A DNA stretch of 56,109 nucleotides from assembly GCA_002391235.1 (NCBI GenBank), contig DGRX01000017.1:13702-69810 (forward strand), read 5' to 3'. The DNA comes from Treponema sp. UBA4377 (GTDB lineage Bacteria; Spirochaetota; Spirochaetia; Treponematales; Treponemataceae). A model generated the notes under the pieces. It made no database searches and had not been told where the DNA came from. It worked only from the letters and a program-made list of their open reading frames with translations. Both the position numbers and the translations under genes were made by a program. This document shows, one piece after another, positions 1-8,225 of the stretch. How positions within the stretch are numbered: the first letter of the stretch is position 1; each line of letters starts with the position of its first letter.

Positions 1-990
1 GCGGAACGCTTTCCAGTCCGCGACTTTGCCGACGTTCAAGAAGAGATTCTAAAAAAGCATCCCGACTGGGCGCCGCTTTCGTTCAACCAAAAAGTCGATT
101 GGTTTTACAGCGAAAAGTCGTCAAACCTTTCGCGCGAGGCCCTTTTGGAAAAGGCAAAGGCCTGGCATGAGTCGCGCCGCTCAAAGCAGGAGGCAGCCTT
201 GGAGCGCCTGCAAAAGAAAAAGGAAAGCTTTGAGAATTCCGGCCAAAAAAAGCATTGGGGCGACTTGATTTTGTCAAACGCGCATTTGCTCGGCGCAAGC
301 GCGGGCAAGGACGGCTCAAACTTTTTAGAATGCGTGGACTACCAAAGCGGCGCGACCGTTCAAATCAAAATCGACCCAAAAAAATCCGCGCAAGCCAACG
401 CCGCCCATTACTACGACCTTTACAAAAAGGAAGTCAGCGGAGCGGAAGAGCTTGCGACAGAAATCGAATTGGCAAAGAGAAAGCTCGCGGCCTTGGACAA
501 GGCCTACCAAGAAATTTTGAACGAAAAAAATCCGGTGCGCATCGAGCAGCTTTTAAGAAAAGACTCCGCTCCCAAGCAAAAGCAAAAAAAGACGCATCCG
601 GGCTTGGACTATACGGTCAACGGTTGGTACATTCTGGTCGGCCGCGACGCGAACGAAAACGACGAGCTTTTGCGCCATCATGTAAAAGGAAACGACATGT
701 GGCTGCACACGCGAGACTGCCCGGGCGGCTACGTATTCATCAAATACCGCGCCGGAAAAACGATTCCCTTGGAAATCCTTCTGGACGCGGGAAACTTGGC
801 CGTCTACTTTTCAAAAGCCAGAAGCAACGGAAAAGCCGACCTTTATTATACTGAAGTAAAGCACTTGCGCCGCGCCAAGAACGGCCCAAAGGGCTTGGTC
901 CTTCCCTCCCACGAAAAGAACCTTTGCGTCACTTTGGACAGCGCAAGGCTAAAGCGGCTGGAGATGGACCGCCAGGGCGACGAACTCTAG
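1..990 (+). CDS. rqcH: NFACT-family ribosome quality control protein, C-terminal part
   Basis: The reading frame is open from base 1, so the 5' end lies outside the window; 329 residues are visible. The first part is charged and coiled-coil-like. The last third matches the NFACT-R (DUF814) domain, with NGWYILVGRDANEND, HVKGNDMWLHTRDCPGGYV and a downstream VKHLRRAKNGPKG-type segment. Family knowledge: bacterial RqcH binds obstructed 50S subunits with peptidyl-tRNA and recruits tRNA-Ala to add alanine tails; older annotations call it a fibronectin-binding protein. The N-terminal NFACT-N domain cannot be seen here. The gene stops at TAG 988-990, and the next gene has its own promoter. The family call is firm; the cellular role is taken from the family. 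Confidence 0.85.
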   Translation, partial: AERFPVRDFADVQEEILKKHPDWAPLSFNQKVDWFYSEKSSNLSREALLEKAKAWHESRRSKQEAALERLQKKKESFENSGQKKHWGDLILSNAHLLGASAGKDGSNFLECVDYQSGATVQIKIDPKKSAQANAAHYYDLYKKEVSGAEELATEIELAKRKLAALDKAYQEILNEKNPVRIEQLLRKDSAPKQKQKKTHPGLDYTVNGWYILVGRDANENDELLRHHVKGNDMWLHTRDCPGGYVFIKYRAGKTIPLEILLDAGNLAVYFSKARSNGKADLYYTEVKHLRRAKNGPKGLVLPSHEKNLCVTLDSARLKRLEMDRQGDEL

Positions 991-1007
991 CGGATATCGC
1001 AAAATCA

Positions 1008-1036
1008 TTGAAAAAAACATAAAACCGCGCTAAAAT
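1008..1036 (+). promoter_or_regulatory. Sigma-70 type promoter for the TIGR03546 gene
   Basis: TTGAAA (1008-1013), a 17-base spacer and TAAAAT (1031-1036). A TATAAT at 1041-1046 is an alternative -10 with a poor -35. The leader would be about 45 bases long. Confidence 0.55.
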
Positions 1037-1048
1037 ATTCTATAATAG

Positions 1049-1070
1049 ATATTCCTGAAATATTCCTGAA
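1049..1070 (+). repeat. Perfect 11-bp tandem direct repeat in the 5' leader
   Basis: ATATTCCTGAA occurs twice in a row (1049-1059 and 1060-1070), just downstream of the promoter and before the GGAGG at 1077-1081. The 11-base period places both copies on the same DNA face. Function unknown. Confidence 0.6.
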
Positions 1071-1087
1071 AAGTTCGGAGGAAAAAA

Positions 1088-1603
1088 ATGTTAAAGTGGA
1101 TTTCCGGCCTTTTTAAGGCTTTGAACGCCAACCAAAATCCGGCCGAGATGGCTCACGGTTTTGCGCTGGGGCTTATGTTGGGCCTTATGCCAAAGAACAA
1201 CGCGCTTTGGTATTTGATTTTAGTTTTCTTTATGTTTGTCCGCATCAACAAGCCCACTTATCTTTTGACTATGCTCATCGTCTCTTACTTCGCTTGGATT
1301 CTTGACCCGCTTTTTGACTTGATTGGCTACAACGTTTTGACCTACAAGCCGCTTGAAAATCTTTTTGGCTTTTTGGTTGACGTTCCTTTTGTGGGCTTCA
1401 CTAAGTTCAACAATACGATTGTCATGGGAAGCTTTTTGTTTTGCCTTGTCCTTTACGTTCCGTTTTTCCTTGCGGGAATCGCGTTCGTCAAATTTTGGCG
1501 GGCAAAGGTCGCGCCTGCTTTCATCAGGTCTCCGCTTTACAAGGCCGCCGCAAACTTGCCGGTCATTGGAAAGATTTTTGAAGCCTTTGAGGAGAAGTTC
1601 TAA
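1088..1603 (+). CDS. TIGR03546 family inner-membrane protein
   Basis: This is a 171-residue hydrophobic protein with several membrane segments, e.g. around residues 46-70 (LWYLILVFFMFVRINKPTYL) and 118-140 (MGSFLFCLVLYVPFFLAGIA). The N-terminus (GLFKALNANQNPAEMAHGFALGLMLG-like, GLMPKNNALW) fits the TIGR03546 family, which is known to sit next to TIGR03545. ATG 1088 follows a strong GGAGG at 1077-1081. The next gene starts two bases after the stop, so the two are co-translated and probably act together at the inner membrane. Biochemical function is unknown for the family. An independent fold assignment could not be made from sequence alone. Confidence 0.8.
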   Translation: MLKWISGLFKALNANQNPAEMAHGFALGLMLGLMPKNNALWYLILVFFMFVRINKPTYLLTMLIVSYFAWILDPLFDLIGYNVLTYKPLENLFGFLVDVPFVGFTKFNNTIVMGSFLFCLVLYVPFFLAGIAFVKFWRAKVAPAFIRSPLYKAAANLPVIGKIFEAFEEKF

Positions 1604-1605
1604 TT

Positions 1606-3801
1606 ATGGCAAAGATTACAGATAAAGACAAAAAGACCGCCGTTGAAAAACCAAAGAAAGAGCCAAAGAAAGTTTCGGCGAAAAAGCTTCCGGGCCTTCT
1701 AAAAAAAGTTTACAAGACCGACAAGATTGAAAAAATCCTTTACAAAAAAATTTACATTTCCAGCGACAAGGCTTTGGTAAAGTCTTTGTTTGAGGACAAT
1801 CCGGCAAAGGAGGGAACGGTCCGCATCCCGCTCGACAAGATGATTCCAGCCTCGGACTTTAAGCGCCTTAAAGCCATCGCCAAGGACGTAAAGAAAAACA
1901 AGGGTTCCTTTAAGCTGCTTCCCTTTGTCGCGACTGTCGCTTTTTTTGCCGCCGTCGTCATTCTTTTCATTGCCTTTAAGAATCCCCTTGCCAAAAAGGG
2001 AATGATTATGGGAATGCAAAAAGTCTTTGGCGCCCGCGCCGACATCGCAAGCGTCAACGTCGAGCTTTTAAAGGCCACGATAACAGTCCGCGACTTGCAG
2101 CAGGCCAACGCCTCAAGCCCGATGAAAAATTTGTTCCAAATCGAAAAGACCGAAATCAAGTTCAACTTGACCGAAGCCTTGCGCGGAAAATTCGACGCGC
2201 AGAACATCGAAGTCACAGGCCTCCAAATCGGAACCGACAGAAGCTACTCAGGCGAGCTTAGCGAAATCGAAAAGCCCGTCAACCCTTACGTCGAAAAATT
2301 TTCGGCCAACGTCAGCAAAAAGAAGGACGCCGCCGTCGCCGCCGCCAAGGAATCGATCGAGGCGGCCTTTGCCGAATACAATCCAGAGAACATGATCAAG
2401 AACGTCCAGGACAACTTAAAGTCTCCGGCGCTGGCCAAGGACGTTCAGTCCAAGGTTGAGGCTTCGGTCAATAAGTGGAAGGACATGCCGGCAAAAATGG
2501 AAAAGGAAGTCAATGACTTTTCTTCAAGCGTCAACAGTTTGGTCAACAAGGATTGGTCAAATGTACAGAACCCGATAGAAATCAAGAACGCCATCACGGA
2601 AGTGTCAAGCGCGATAGAAAAAAGCAAGTCTGTGACCAACACCGTAAAGGGAGCCTTGAACGATGTAAAGGCCGACAGCGCTGAAATAAAAAACATTTCA
2701 AGCCAAGTCCAAGCCGCGATTAAGGCCGACACCGAATTGGTCAACAGCCAGCTAACGAAAATCACTTCGTTCAACATGGACGCGGGAACGAAAATTTTAA
2801 GCAACGCCTTTTACAGCGCCTTGTACGCGGTTTGCGGCGACTACTATCCTTACGTTTCGCAAGCGATCGACGCGGCGATGAAGGCCAAGCAGTCTTCGTC
2901 GGCCAACGCCAAGGACACGATGAAAAAGGCCGCCAAGACGCAAAAGCGCCACACGCGCCTTCCCGGCATTGACGTTTGGTACAGGAACGACAACGTGCCG
3001 CGCTTTTTGATAGAAAAAATTTCTTTCAGCGGTTTGGGTGTTTCCGCCCAGGGCTTGGAAATCTCCAACGACATGGACAAGCGCGGCTCTCCGGCCACAA
3101 TCACAGGAAGCTACAACGAAAGCGGCCGCAGGACCCATCGCGCGCAGGTTGTCGTTGACGCCCGCAGCAAGACAAGCAATCCCCTTGTCGAAGCGGAATA
3201 CATGGGCACCAATTATCCCTTTGCCTTTAAGAGCCCTTACTTGGACTTGGATTCCAACACAACGCTTTTGGCGGGCGCTTTGATGACCGCCGAAGGAGCG
3301 GTTGAAATCGCGGCCAAGTTCGACATGAGGGGGCTAAAAATGACCGCCGACGAATTTGATCCGCCGATCGCGCACAGGTTCTATTCCAGCGCGCTTGACG
3401 CGATAAAGAATCTGATTCTTACGGCCAAAATCGGAATCGATCCCGACCGCAACCTTTCGCTTTCGATTGACTCCGACTTGGACAAGCAGTTCAACACAAT
3501 ATTGAAGAGCGTTGTCAACAAAGAACTGTCTGGACTCATCAACGACGCCAAAAAGGAAATCACCGCGCGCCTTAACGAGCAAACCGGCGGCGTCACAGAA
3601 AAGATTTCGCAGTTTGTCAATTTGGAGAATGGAATCAACGCGCAAAGCCTTAACATGGACAAGCTTAACAAAGAGCTTAACGCCAAAAAGGCCGAGCTTC
3701 AAAAAATGCTTGAAGACCAAGCCAAGTCCGCCGCCGGCGACGCGATGGGCGACGCTCTTGACAAGAGCCCGATTGGCGACGCGTTTAAGAAGTTGTTCTA
3801 A
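1606..3801 (+). CDS. TIGR03545 family protein, single-span, large periplasmic domain
   Basis: The protein has 731 residues. Residues 1-100 are lysine-rich and cytoplasmic in character. One membrane span follows at about 104-125 (PFVATVAFFAAVVILFIAF), then a large soluble region with long helical stretches and an AsmA/DUF-like beta-rich part. This is the expected partner of TIGR03546, which lies immediately upstream; GAGGAG at 1589-1594 serves the ATG. The architecture resembles inner-membrane-anchored, envelope-spanning proteins of the AsmA type, which suggests a role in envelope lipid or protein trafficking, but that is inference. A terminator-like hairpin follows at 3809. Confidence 0.8.
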   Translation: MAKITDKDKKTAVEKPKKEPKKVSAKKLPGLLKKVYKTDKIEKILYKKIYISSDKALVKSLFEDNPAKEGTVRIPLDKMIPASDFKRLKAIAKDVKKNKGSFKLLPFVATVAFFAAVVILFIAFKNPLAKKGMIMGMQKVFGARADIASVNVELLKATITVRDLQQANASSPMKNLFQIEKTEIKFNLTEALRGKFDAQNIEVTGLQIGTDRSYSGELSEIEKPVNPYVEKFSANVSKKKDAAVAAAKESIEAAFAEYNPENMIKNVQDNLKSPALAKDVQSKVEASVNKWKDMPAKMEKEVNDFSSSVNSLVNKDWSNVQNPIEIKNAITEVSSAIEKSKSVTNTVKGALNDVKADSAEIKNISSQVQAAIKADTELVNSQLTKITSFNMDAGTKILSNAFYSALYAVCGDYYPYVSQAIDAAMKAKQSSSANAKDTMKKAAKTQKRHTRLPGIDVWYRNDNVPRFLIEKISFSGLGVSAQGLEISNDMDKRGSPATITGSYNESGRRTHRAQVVVDARSKTSNPLVEAEYMGTNYPFAFKSPYLDLDSNTTLLAGALMTAEGAVEIAAKFDMRGLKMTADEFDPPIAHRFYSSALDAIKNLILTAKIGIDPDRNLSLSIDSDLDKQFNTILKSVVNKELSGLINDAKKEITARLNEQTGGVTEKISQFVNLENGINAQSLNMDKLNKELNAKKAELQKMLEDQAKSAAGDAMGDALDKSPIGDAFKKLF

Positions 3802-3808
3802 AAAATAC

Positions 3809-3835
3809 GGCCCCGGCTTTCCGGGGCCTTTTAAT
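3809..3835 (+). terminator. Rho-independent terminator after the TIGR03545 gene
   Basis: GGCCCCGG (3809-3816), loop CTTT, CCGGGGCC (3821-3828), followed by TTTTAATAATTTTT. The downstream symporter gene begins only 26 bases later, so partial read-through is possible. Confidence 0.8.
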
Positions 3836-3854
3836 AATTTTTAAGGAGAACGAA

Positions 3855-5417
3855 ATGTTCATTAAACTTGCTTTGATTGTCGTGTTTTTCGCGGTCTTTG
3901 TTTTTGTCGGAATCAAATGCCGCGGCGCCGCCAGCGACGTTACCGGCTACGTTTTGGGAGGCCGCAGGGTTGGCCCTTGGCTTACGGCTTTTGCCTACGG
4001 AACGTCTTATTTTTCAGCGGTAATCTTTGTAGGCTACGCGGGCCAGTTTGGCTGGAACTTTGGCGTCGCCTCCACATGGATTGGCCTTGGAAACGCCTTT
4101 ATCGGCTCGCTTTTGGCCTGGGCGGTTTTGGGAAGGCGAACGAGAATAATGACGCGCTTTTTGGACTCAAAGACGATGCCGGACTTTTTTGGCCGCCGCT
4201 TCGCCTCGGACAAAATAAAGATCGCTTCAAGCGCGATAACGTTTTTCTTTTTGATTCCTTACACGGCCTCTTTGTTCAACGGCCTTTCGCGCCTTTTTAA
4301 GATGGCCTTTAACGTTGACTACGCCGTTTGCGTTGTCGTCATCGCTCTCCTTACGGCGGTTTACGTAATCGTCGGCGGCTACATGGCCACCGCTGTCAAC
4401 GACTTTATCCAAGGCCTTGTGATGCTTGTCGGAATCGTCGCGGTTGTCCTTGCGGTGCTGGCTCAAAACGGCGGCTTTATGAAAAGCCTTGCGCTTATGA
4501 GCGAGATCGAGTCTCCGGTGATGAAGGGCGCCTACGTTTCCTTCTTTGGGCCGGATCCGCTTTACTTGCTTGTGGTCGTTATTTTGACTTCGCTTGGAAC
4601 GTGGGGCCTTCCGCAAATGGTTGGAAAATTCTACGCGATCAAGAACGAAGAGTCGATTAAAATCGGAACGGTAATCTCAACGGCCTTTGCCGTTGTTGTC
4701 GCCGGCGGCTGCTACTTTTTGGGAGGCTTTGGCCGCTTGTTCGCCACGGCGGAATCTGTAAAGGCGCAGGGCTTTGACTCAATCGTTCCAAACATGCTTT
4801 CAAATCTTGGAGACGTTTTGATAGGCGTCGTCTTGATTTTGGTTTTGTCGGCCTCGATGTCGACGCTCTCTTCGCTTGTCCTCACTTCAAGCTCCACGCT
4901 TACGCTGGACTTTATCGGAACTCTAAAAAACAAGCGCAACTCGGAAAAAGGCAACATGCTTATGATGCGCGTTTTTGTGGCTTTTTTCATTATCCTTTCC
5001 GCTGTCATAGCGATTGTGCAGGCAAAGAGCCGCGTCACCTTTATCGCGCAGTTGATGGGCGTAAGCTGGGGAGCGCTGAGCGGCGCCTTTTTGGCTCCGT
5101 TCTTGTACGGCCTTTACTGGAAAAAGACAAGCCGCGCCGCAGTTTGCGTTTCCTTTTGCTTTGCGACTGTCGTTGAGATTGTCCAGCTTTTCAAGTCGCT
5201 TGGAATGATTAAGGTGAGCGGCGCTTTCCTTGACTTTATATTTAGGAACTCGCTTTACTCCGGCGCCTTCTGCATGTTGGCCGGCCTTGTAATCGTTCCG
5301 CTTGTAAGCGCCTTGACGCAGGGCACAAAGCCCGAAAACGCGGACAATATGTTCATTTGCTACGACAAAAAGGTCATGGTTCCCGCAAGGGAAATCCTTA
5401 CAGAAGAAGACAAATAG
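3855..5417 (+). CDS. Sodium:solute symporter (SSS family)
   Basis: This 520-residue polytopic protein has about 13 hydrophobic segments, as usual for the SSS/SLC5 family. Family signatures are the GYVLGGRRVGPWLTAFAYG region near residue 35, an AYGTSYFSAVIFVGYAG segment and, around 175-190, VGGYMATAVNDFIQGLVM. These uptake systems couple Na+ entry to import of sugars, amino acids, carboxylates or sialic acid. The substrate cannot be read from the sequence, and neighbours give no pathway clue. ATG 3855 follows AAGGAG. The gene lies just behind a terminator; no clear promoter was found in the short gap. Confidence 0.85.
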   Translation: MFIKLALIVVFFAVFVFVGIKCRGAASDVTGYVLGGRRVGPWLTAFAYGTSYFSAVIFVGYAGQFGWNFGVASTWIGLGNAFIGSLLAWAVLGRRTRIMTRFLDSKTMPDFFGRRFASDKIKIASSAITFFFLIPYTASLFNGLSRLFKMAFNVDYAVCVVVIALLTAVYVIVGGYMATAVNDFIQGLVMLVGIVAVVLAVLAQNGGFMKSLALMSEIESPVMKGAYVSFFGPDPLYLLVVVILTSLGTWGLPQMVGKFYAIKNEESIKIGTVISTAFAVVVAGGCYFLGGFGRLFATAESVKAQGFDSIVPNMLSNLGDVLIGVVLILVLSASMSTLSSLVLTSSSTLTLDFIGTLKNKRNSEKGNMLMMRVFVAFFIILSAVIAIVQAKSRVTFIAQLMGVSWGALSGAFLAPFLYGLYWKKTSRAAVCVSFCFATVVEIVQLFKSLGMIKVSGAFLDFIFRNSLYSGAFCMLAGLVIVPLVSALTQGTKPENADNMFICYDKKVMVPAREILTEEDK

Positions 5418-5420
5418 CGC

Positions 5421-5447
5421 TAAAGTCGCCTTCCAAAAAACCGATAA
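5421..5447 (+). promoter_or_regulatory. Sigma-28 (FliA) type promoter upstream of fliS
   Basis: TAAA (5421-5424), exactly 15 bases, then ACCGATAA (5440-5447), against the flagellar consensus TAAA-N15-GCCGATAA (one mismatch). It lies 43 bases before the fliS ATG. Placement in front of a flagellar chaperone supports the call. Confidence 0.8.
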
Positions 5448-5490
5448 TCTTAATTGATGTATTATCTGTTTTACGGGAGGCGATAAATTT

Positions 5491-5931
5491 ATGGTTTACA
5501 ATCAGGCTTACAACGCTTACAAAAGGGCCAGCGTCAACACCGCAAGCCAAGCCGAACTCGTTGTTCTTCTCTATGAGGGAGCGGTAAAAAAGCTCACTTC
5601 CGCCTCCTCAAAATTCAACCCTGACGGAAAACTGCCAGTCGCAAATATAGAGTCTTTTAGCGCCGACGTTTTGCGCGCGCAGGAAATAATCACCGAGCTT
5701 CAAGTCTCGCTCGACATGGAAAAGGGCGGCGAGATTGCCCGCAATTTGATGGCCCTTTATATTTTCTTCAACGACCAGCTTAGAAGCGCCAACATTTCAA
5801 AGAGCAAGGATAAAATCGATTCAGTTTTGAATATGATGAAGCAATTGACGGAATCTTGGCGCGTTGCGGCCGAAAGCGCCAATAGCGCGGTTCCTAGCCA
5901 AACGCAGCCGGCGTTGAACATTAAGGGGTAA
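5491..5931 (+). CDS. fliS: Flagellar export chaperone FliS
   Basis: The protein has 146 residues. The N-terminus YNQAYNAYKRASVNTASQAE, followed by LVVLLYEGAVKKL, is the typical FliS start. The middle shows the SLDMEKGGEIARNLMALYIF segment of the family's helical bundle. FliS binds the flagellin C-terminus in the cytoplasm and prevents premature polymerisation before export. ATG 5491 follows GGGAGG (5475-5480). A near-perfect sigma-28 promoter lies upstream, as expected for late flagellar genes. The next gene begins three bases after the stop and looks like a second flagellar chaperone. Confidence 0.92.
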   Translation: MVYNQAYNAYKRASVNTASQAELVVLLYEGAVKKLTSASSKFNPDGKLPVANIESFSADVLRAQEIITELQVSLDMEKGGEIARNLMALYIFFNDQLRSANISKSKDKIDSVLNMMKQLTESWRVAAESANSAVPSQTQPALNIKG

Positions 5932-5934
5932 ACT

Positions 5935-6405
5935 ATGGAAGAGATTTCTGAGCAAGAACTTGAAGAGCGCGTGGCTCTGTTGAAAAAATTCCGCGGCTTG
6001 CTCCAGCAGCAGCGCGACAAATTCCGCGAGTACCTTACGGTTTTGGAAAAGCAGGAAAATTCAATCGCCAGCGAAAACGCCGACGCGCTTTTGGCCCATA
6101 CAGAGCTTGAGCAGCAGGTTGTCTCAAACATCATGAATTTGCAAAAGGTTATCGTTCCGATGTCGGACTTGTACAAGGCCCGCGGCGGAGACCAAAGGGA
6201 AGAGTCGATCGCCTCGCTCCAAAACGATTTGTCAAATTTGCAGAATCAAGTCTTGGCGCAGAACAAGAAAAACCGCGACCTTTTGCGAAGCCACATCGAC
6301 AGCATCAGGACTCAAATCGCCTCTTTCCGCAATCCTTACAAAAACCGCCGCTCAATCTACGCCGAAAAAAGCGCGACGGCCTCCTTGGTTATGGTGGAAG
6401 CCTAA
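5935..6405 (+). CDS. flgN: FlgN-like flagellar chaperone
   Basis: The protein has 156 residues and is almost entirely helical and charged. It starts SEQELEERVALLKKFRGLLQ and carries a QDKF/REYLTVLEKQE-type stretch, as in FlgN proteins, which chaperone the hook-associated proteins FlgK and FlgL. Sequence conservation in FlgN is low, so the call also rests on its position: directly behind fliS, with its AAGGGG ribosome site overlapping the fliS stop. The shared sigma-28 promoter makes late flagellar expression likely. A generic coiled-coil protein is the alternative. Confidence 0.7.
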   Translation: MEEISEQELEERVALLKKFRGLLQQQRDKFREYLTVLEKQENSIASENADALLAHTELEQQVVSNIMNLQKVIVPMSDLYKARGGDQREESIASLQNDLSNLQNQVLAQNKKNRDLLRSHIDSIRTQIASFRNPYKNRRSIYAEKSATASLVMVEA

Positions 6406-6410
6406 AGAGC

Positions 6411-6450
6411 GAAAAAAAAAGTCCCGCAAACCGCGGGACTTTTTTTTGTT
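6411..6450. terminator. Bidirectional terminator between flgN-like gene and purine permease
   Basis: AGTCCCGC (6420-6427), loop, GCGGGACT (6433-6440), flanked by nine A on the left and eight T on the right, so it can stop transcription from both converging genes. Confidence 0.9.
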
Positions 6451-6461
6451 TTTGTTAGCGG

Positions 6462-7772
6462 TTACTTTGTCGCTTCAAACACAATGTCAGCTAAGAAAAT
6501 AACGGCCAAAATCCAAGTTACAACAGGGATTTCTTTGGCTTTCTTTCCGGCGAGCTTGGCGATGATGTAAGAAATGATTCCGAACATGATTCCCTTTGAA
6601 ATTGAGTAAGAGAAGGGCATTGACATAATTGTGATGAAAGCCGGAATTCCTTCTGTGGGATCGGCAAAGTCGATTGAAGTCACAGCCTTCATCATCAAGT
6701 AGCCTACGAAAATCAAGGCAGGCGCTGTGGCGGCGGCAGGCACAAGGAAGAAGAGCGGGCTCAAGAAGAGCGAAAGCAAGAAGAACACGGCTGTTGTTAC
6801 CGAAGTGAGTCCTGTGCGTCCTCCGGCGGCGACGCCAGATGAAGACTCTACGAATGAAGTTACAGTTGAAGTTCCCAAGCAGGCGCCGGCGACAGTTCCG
6901 ATAGCGTCAGAAAGCAAGGCTCCCTTGACGTTCTTGATGTCTCCGTTTTCGTCCTTGAGGTTTCCTTGCTCCGCGACTCCGAGCAAAGTTCCGATTGTGT
7001 CGAACATGTCTGTGAAGAGGAATGTCACAAGGACAACCACGAATTTCACAGAAAGAACGTGAGTCCATTCAAACTTGAAGAAATAGGGGGTTGACGGAGC
7101 GGAGAAGGGCTTGAAGTTTTGAGGGATTGTCGTTACGCCAAAAGGAATGCCGATGATTGTAGTGGCGATGATGGCGATGAGAATGGCGCCGGGAACCTTA
7201 AGGGTGTAGAGCGCGATTGTGATGATGAGGCCGATTACCGCTACAATCGCCACTGAATTATCCATTGTGAAGTTTACAAAGCCGATGAAAGTTCCTGTCT
7301 TAGTGGAGCAGATTCCGGCGTTGACCAATCCGATGATTGTGATGAAAAGTCCGATTCCGACAGAAACAGCTTTTTTTAGGTTTTCCGGGATTGATTTGAT
7401 GATCGCCTCGCGAACTCCGCAAAGGCTAAGGAGCACGAAAATAATTCCTTCAACAAAAACGGCTGTAAGGGCGAACTGCCATGAGCAGCCCATGCCAAAC
7501 ACTACCGAATACGTGAAGAAGGCGTTAAGGCCAAGTCCGGGCGCCAAGGCGACAGGAAGGTTTGCGCAAAAGGCCATTACCAAAGTGGCGATTGCGGCTG
7601 AGATGGCTGTGGCTGTGAAAACAGGGCCCCATGCCATGCCTGTGCCGTCCGCGGCAAGAATGCTTGGGTTTACGATAAGAATGTAGGCCATCGCAAGGAA
7701 TGTCGTGATTCCAGCAACGATTTCACGGCTTACAGTCGTTCCTCTTTCTTTCAGTTGAAAGAACTTTTCCAT
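6462..7772 (-). CDS. NCS2-family purine (adenine/guanine/hypoxanthine) permease
   Basis: The protein has 436 residues with about 12-14 membrane segments. The N-terminus REIVAGITTFLAMAYILIVN, the ANLPVALAPGLGLNAFF motif and the VESSSGVAAGGRTGLTSV motif identify the AzgA/PbuG branch of NCS2 transporters. These import purine bases by proton symport. The exact base is not decidable. ATG 7772 has AAGGAG upstream and a short leader of about 25 bases, which leaves no room for a purine riboswitch. A de novo purine enzyme is encoded at 27.3 kb, so the cell seems able both to make and to import purines. Confidence 0.9.
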   Translation of the reverse strand: MEKFFQLKERGTTVSREIVAGITTFLAMAYILIVNPSILAADGTGMAWGPVFTATAISAAIATLVMAFCANLPVALAPGLGLNAFFTYSVVFGMGCSWQFALTAVFVEGIIFVLLSLCGVREAIIKSIPENLKKAVSVGIGLFITIIGLVNAGICSTKTGTFIGFVNFTMDNSVAIVAVIGLIITIALYTLKVPGAILIAIIATTIIGIPFGVTTIPQNFKPFSAPSTPYFFKFEWTHVLSVKFVVVLVTFLFTDMFDTIGTLLGVAEQGNLKDENGDIKNVKGALLSDAIGTVAGACLGTSTVTSFVESSSGVAAGGRTGLTSVTTAVFFLLSLFLSPLFFLVPAAATAPALIFVGYLMMKAVTSIDFADPTEGIPAFITIMSMPFSYSISKGIMFGIISYIIAKLAGKKAKEIPVVTWILAVIFLADIVFEATK

Positions 7773-7804
7773 AATGTTTCTCCTTTTGGATAAAAGATGA
7801 AAAC

Positions 7805-7834
7805 ATTATACTATAATTTAAAAGCTTTGTCGAT
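7805..7834 (-). promoter_or_regulatory. Promoter of the purine permease
   Basis: Minus strand: TCGACA (7834-7829), 18-base spacer, TATAAT (7810-7805). Confidence 0.6.
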
Positions 7835-7871
7835 ATTCCGGCGCCTTGGGCGAAGCGCGCCTTGTCCAATC

Positions 7872-8225
7872 TTACTTTCCAGAATAAAAATCCACCACGT
7901 CGTCGGGAACGGCGTCGCGCCATTTGGTCTTTAGGACAAGCGCCTTGCAAACTTGTCGGCTTATGAACCACGCGACGATAATGCCGGCAAGAATGACGAT
8001 TGGCGAAACTGTTTTCATTACTGATTCGTCGGCCTTTACGATTCGGCCCAAGACAAAAGCCGCGCCGATTTCCAGCGCGATTACCAAAATAAATCCCGAA
8101 ACCAACAAAACAAGCGCGCCAAGCATTTGAATCCAAAAGGCGTTGCGGCGCTTTTGCGTTTCTGTCAGCGGCGCCTTTTTGTCTTCTTGCGGGGCTTGGA
8201 TGTTTTTAAGCTCTTCTTCAGTCAT
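7872..8225 (-). CDS. Small two-span membrane protein, unknown function
   Basis: The protein has 117 residues: a charged start (EEELKNIQAPQEDKKAP), two membrane segments around residues 30-60 (FWIQMLGALVLLVSGFILVI) and 75-95 (SPIVILAGIIVAWFISRQV), and a short acidic tail. The start overlaps the end of lspA by eight bases, so it is translationally coupled to it. It may assist lipoprotein processing or may only share the transcript. No family was recognised. Confidence 0.7.
   Translation of the reverse strand: MTEEELKNIQAPQEDKKAPLTETQKRRNAFWIQMLGALVLLVSGFILVIALEIGAAFVLGRIVKADESVMKTVSPIVILAGIIVAWFISRQVCKALVLKTKWRDAVPDDVVDFYSGK

Noticed and set aside
255..854. Long frame overlapping the NFACT gene
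   Set aside because: Its product is Arg-rich low-complexity text, an out-of-frame shadow of the conserved NFACT-R domain.
7773..7804. Purine riboswitch before the purine permease
   Set aside because: The leader is only about 25-30 bases between a good promoter and the ATG; there is no room for an aptamer.
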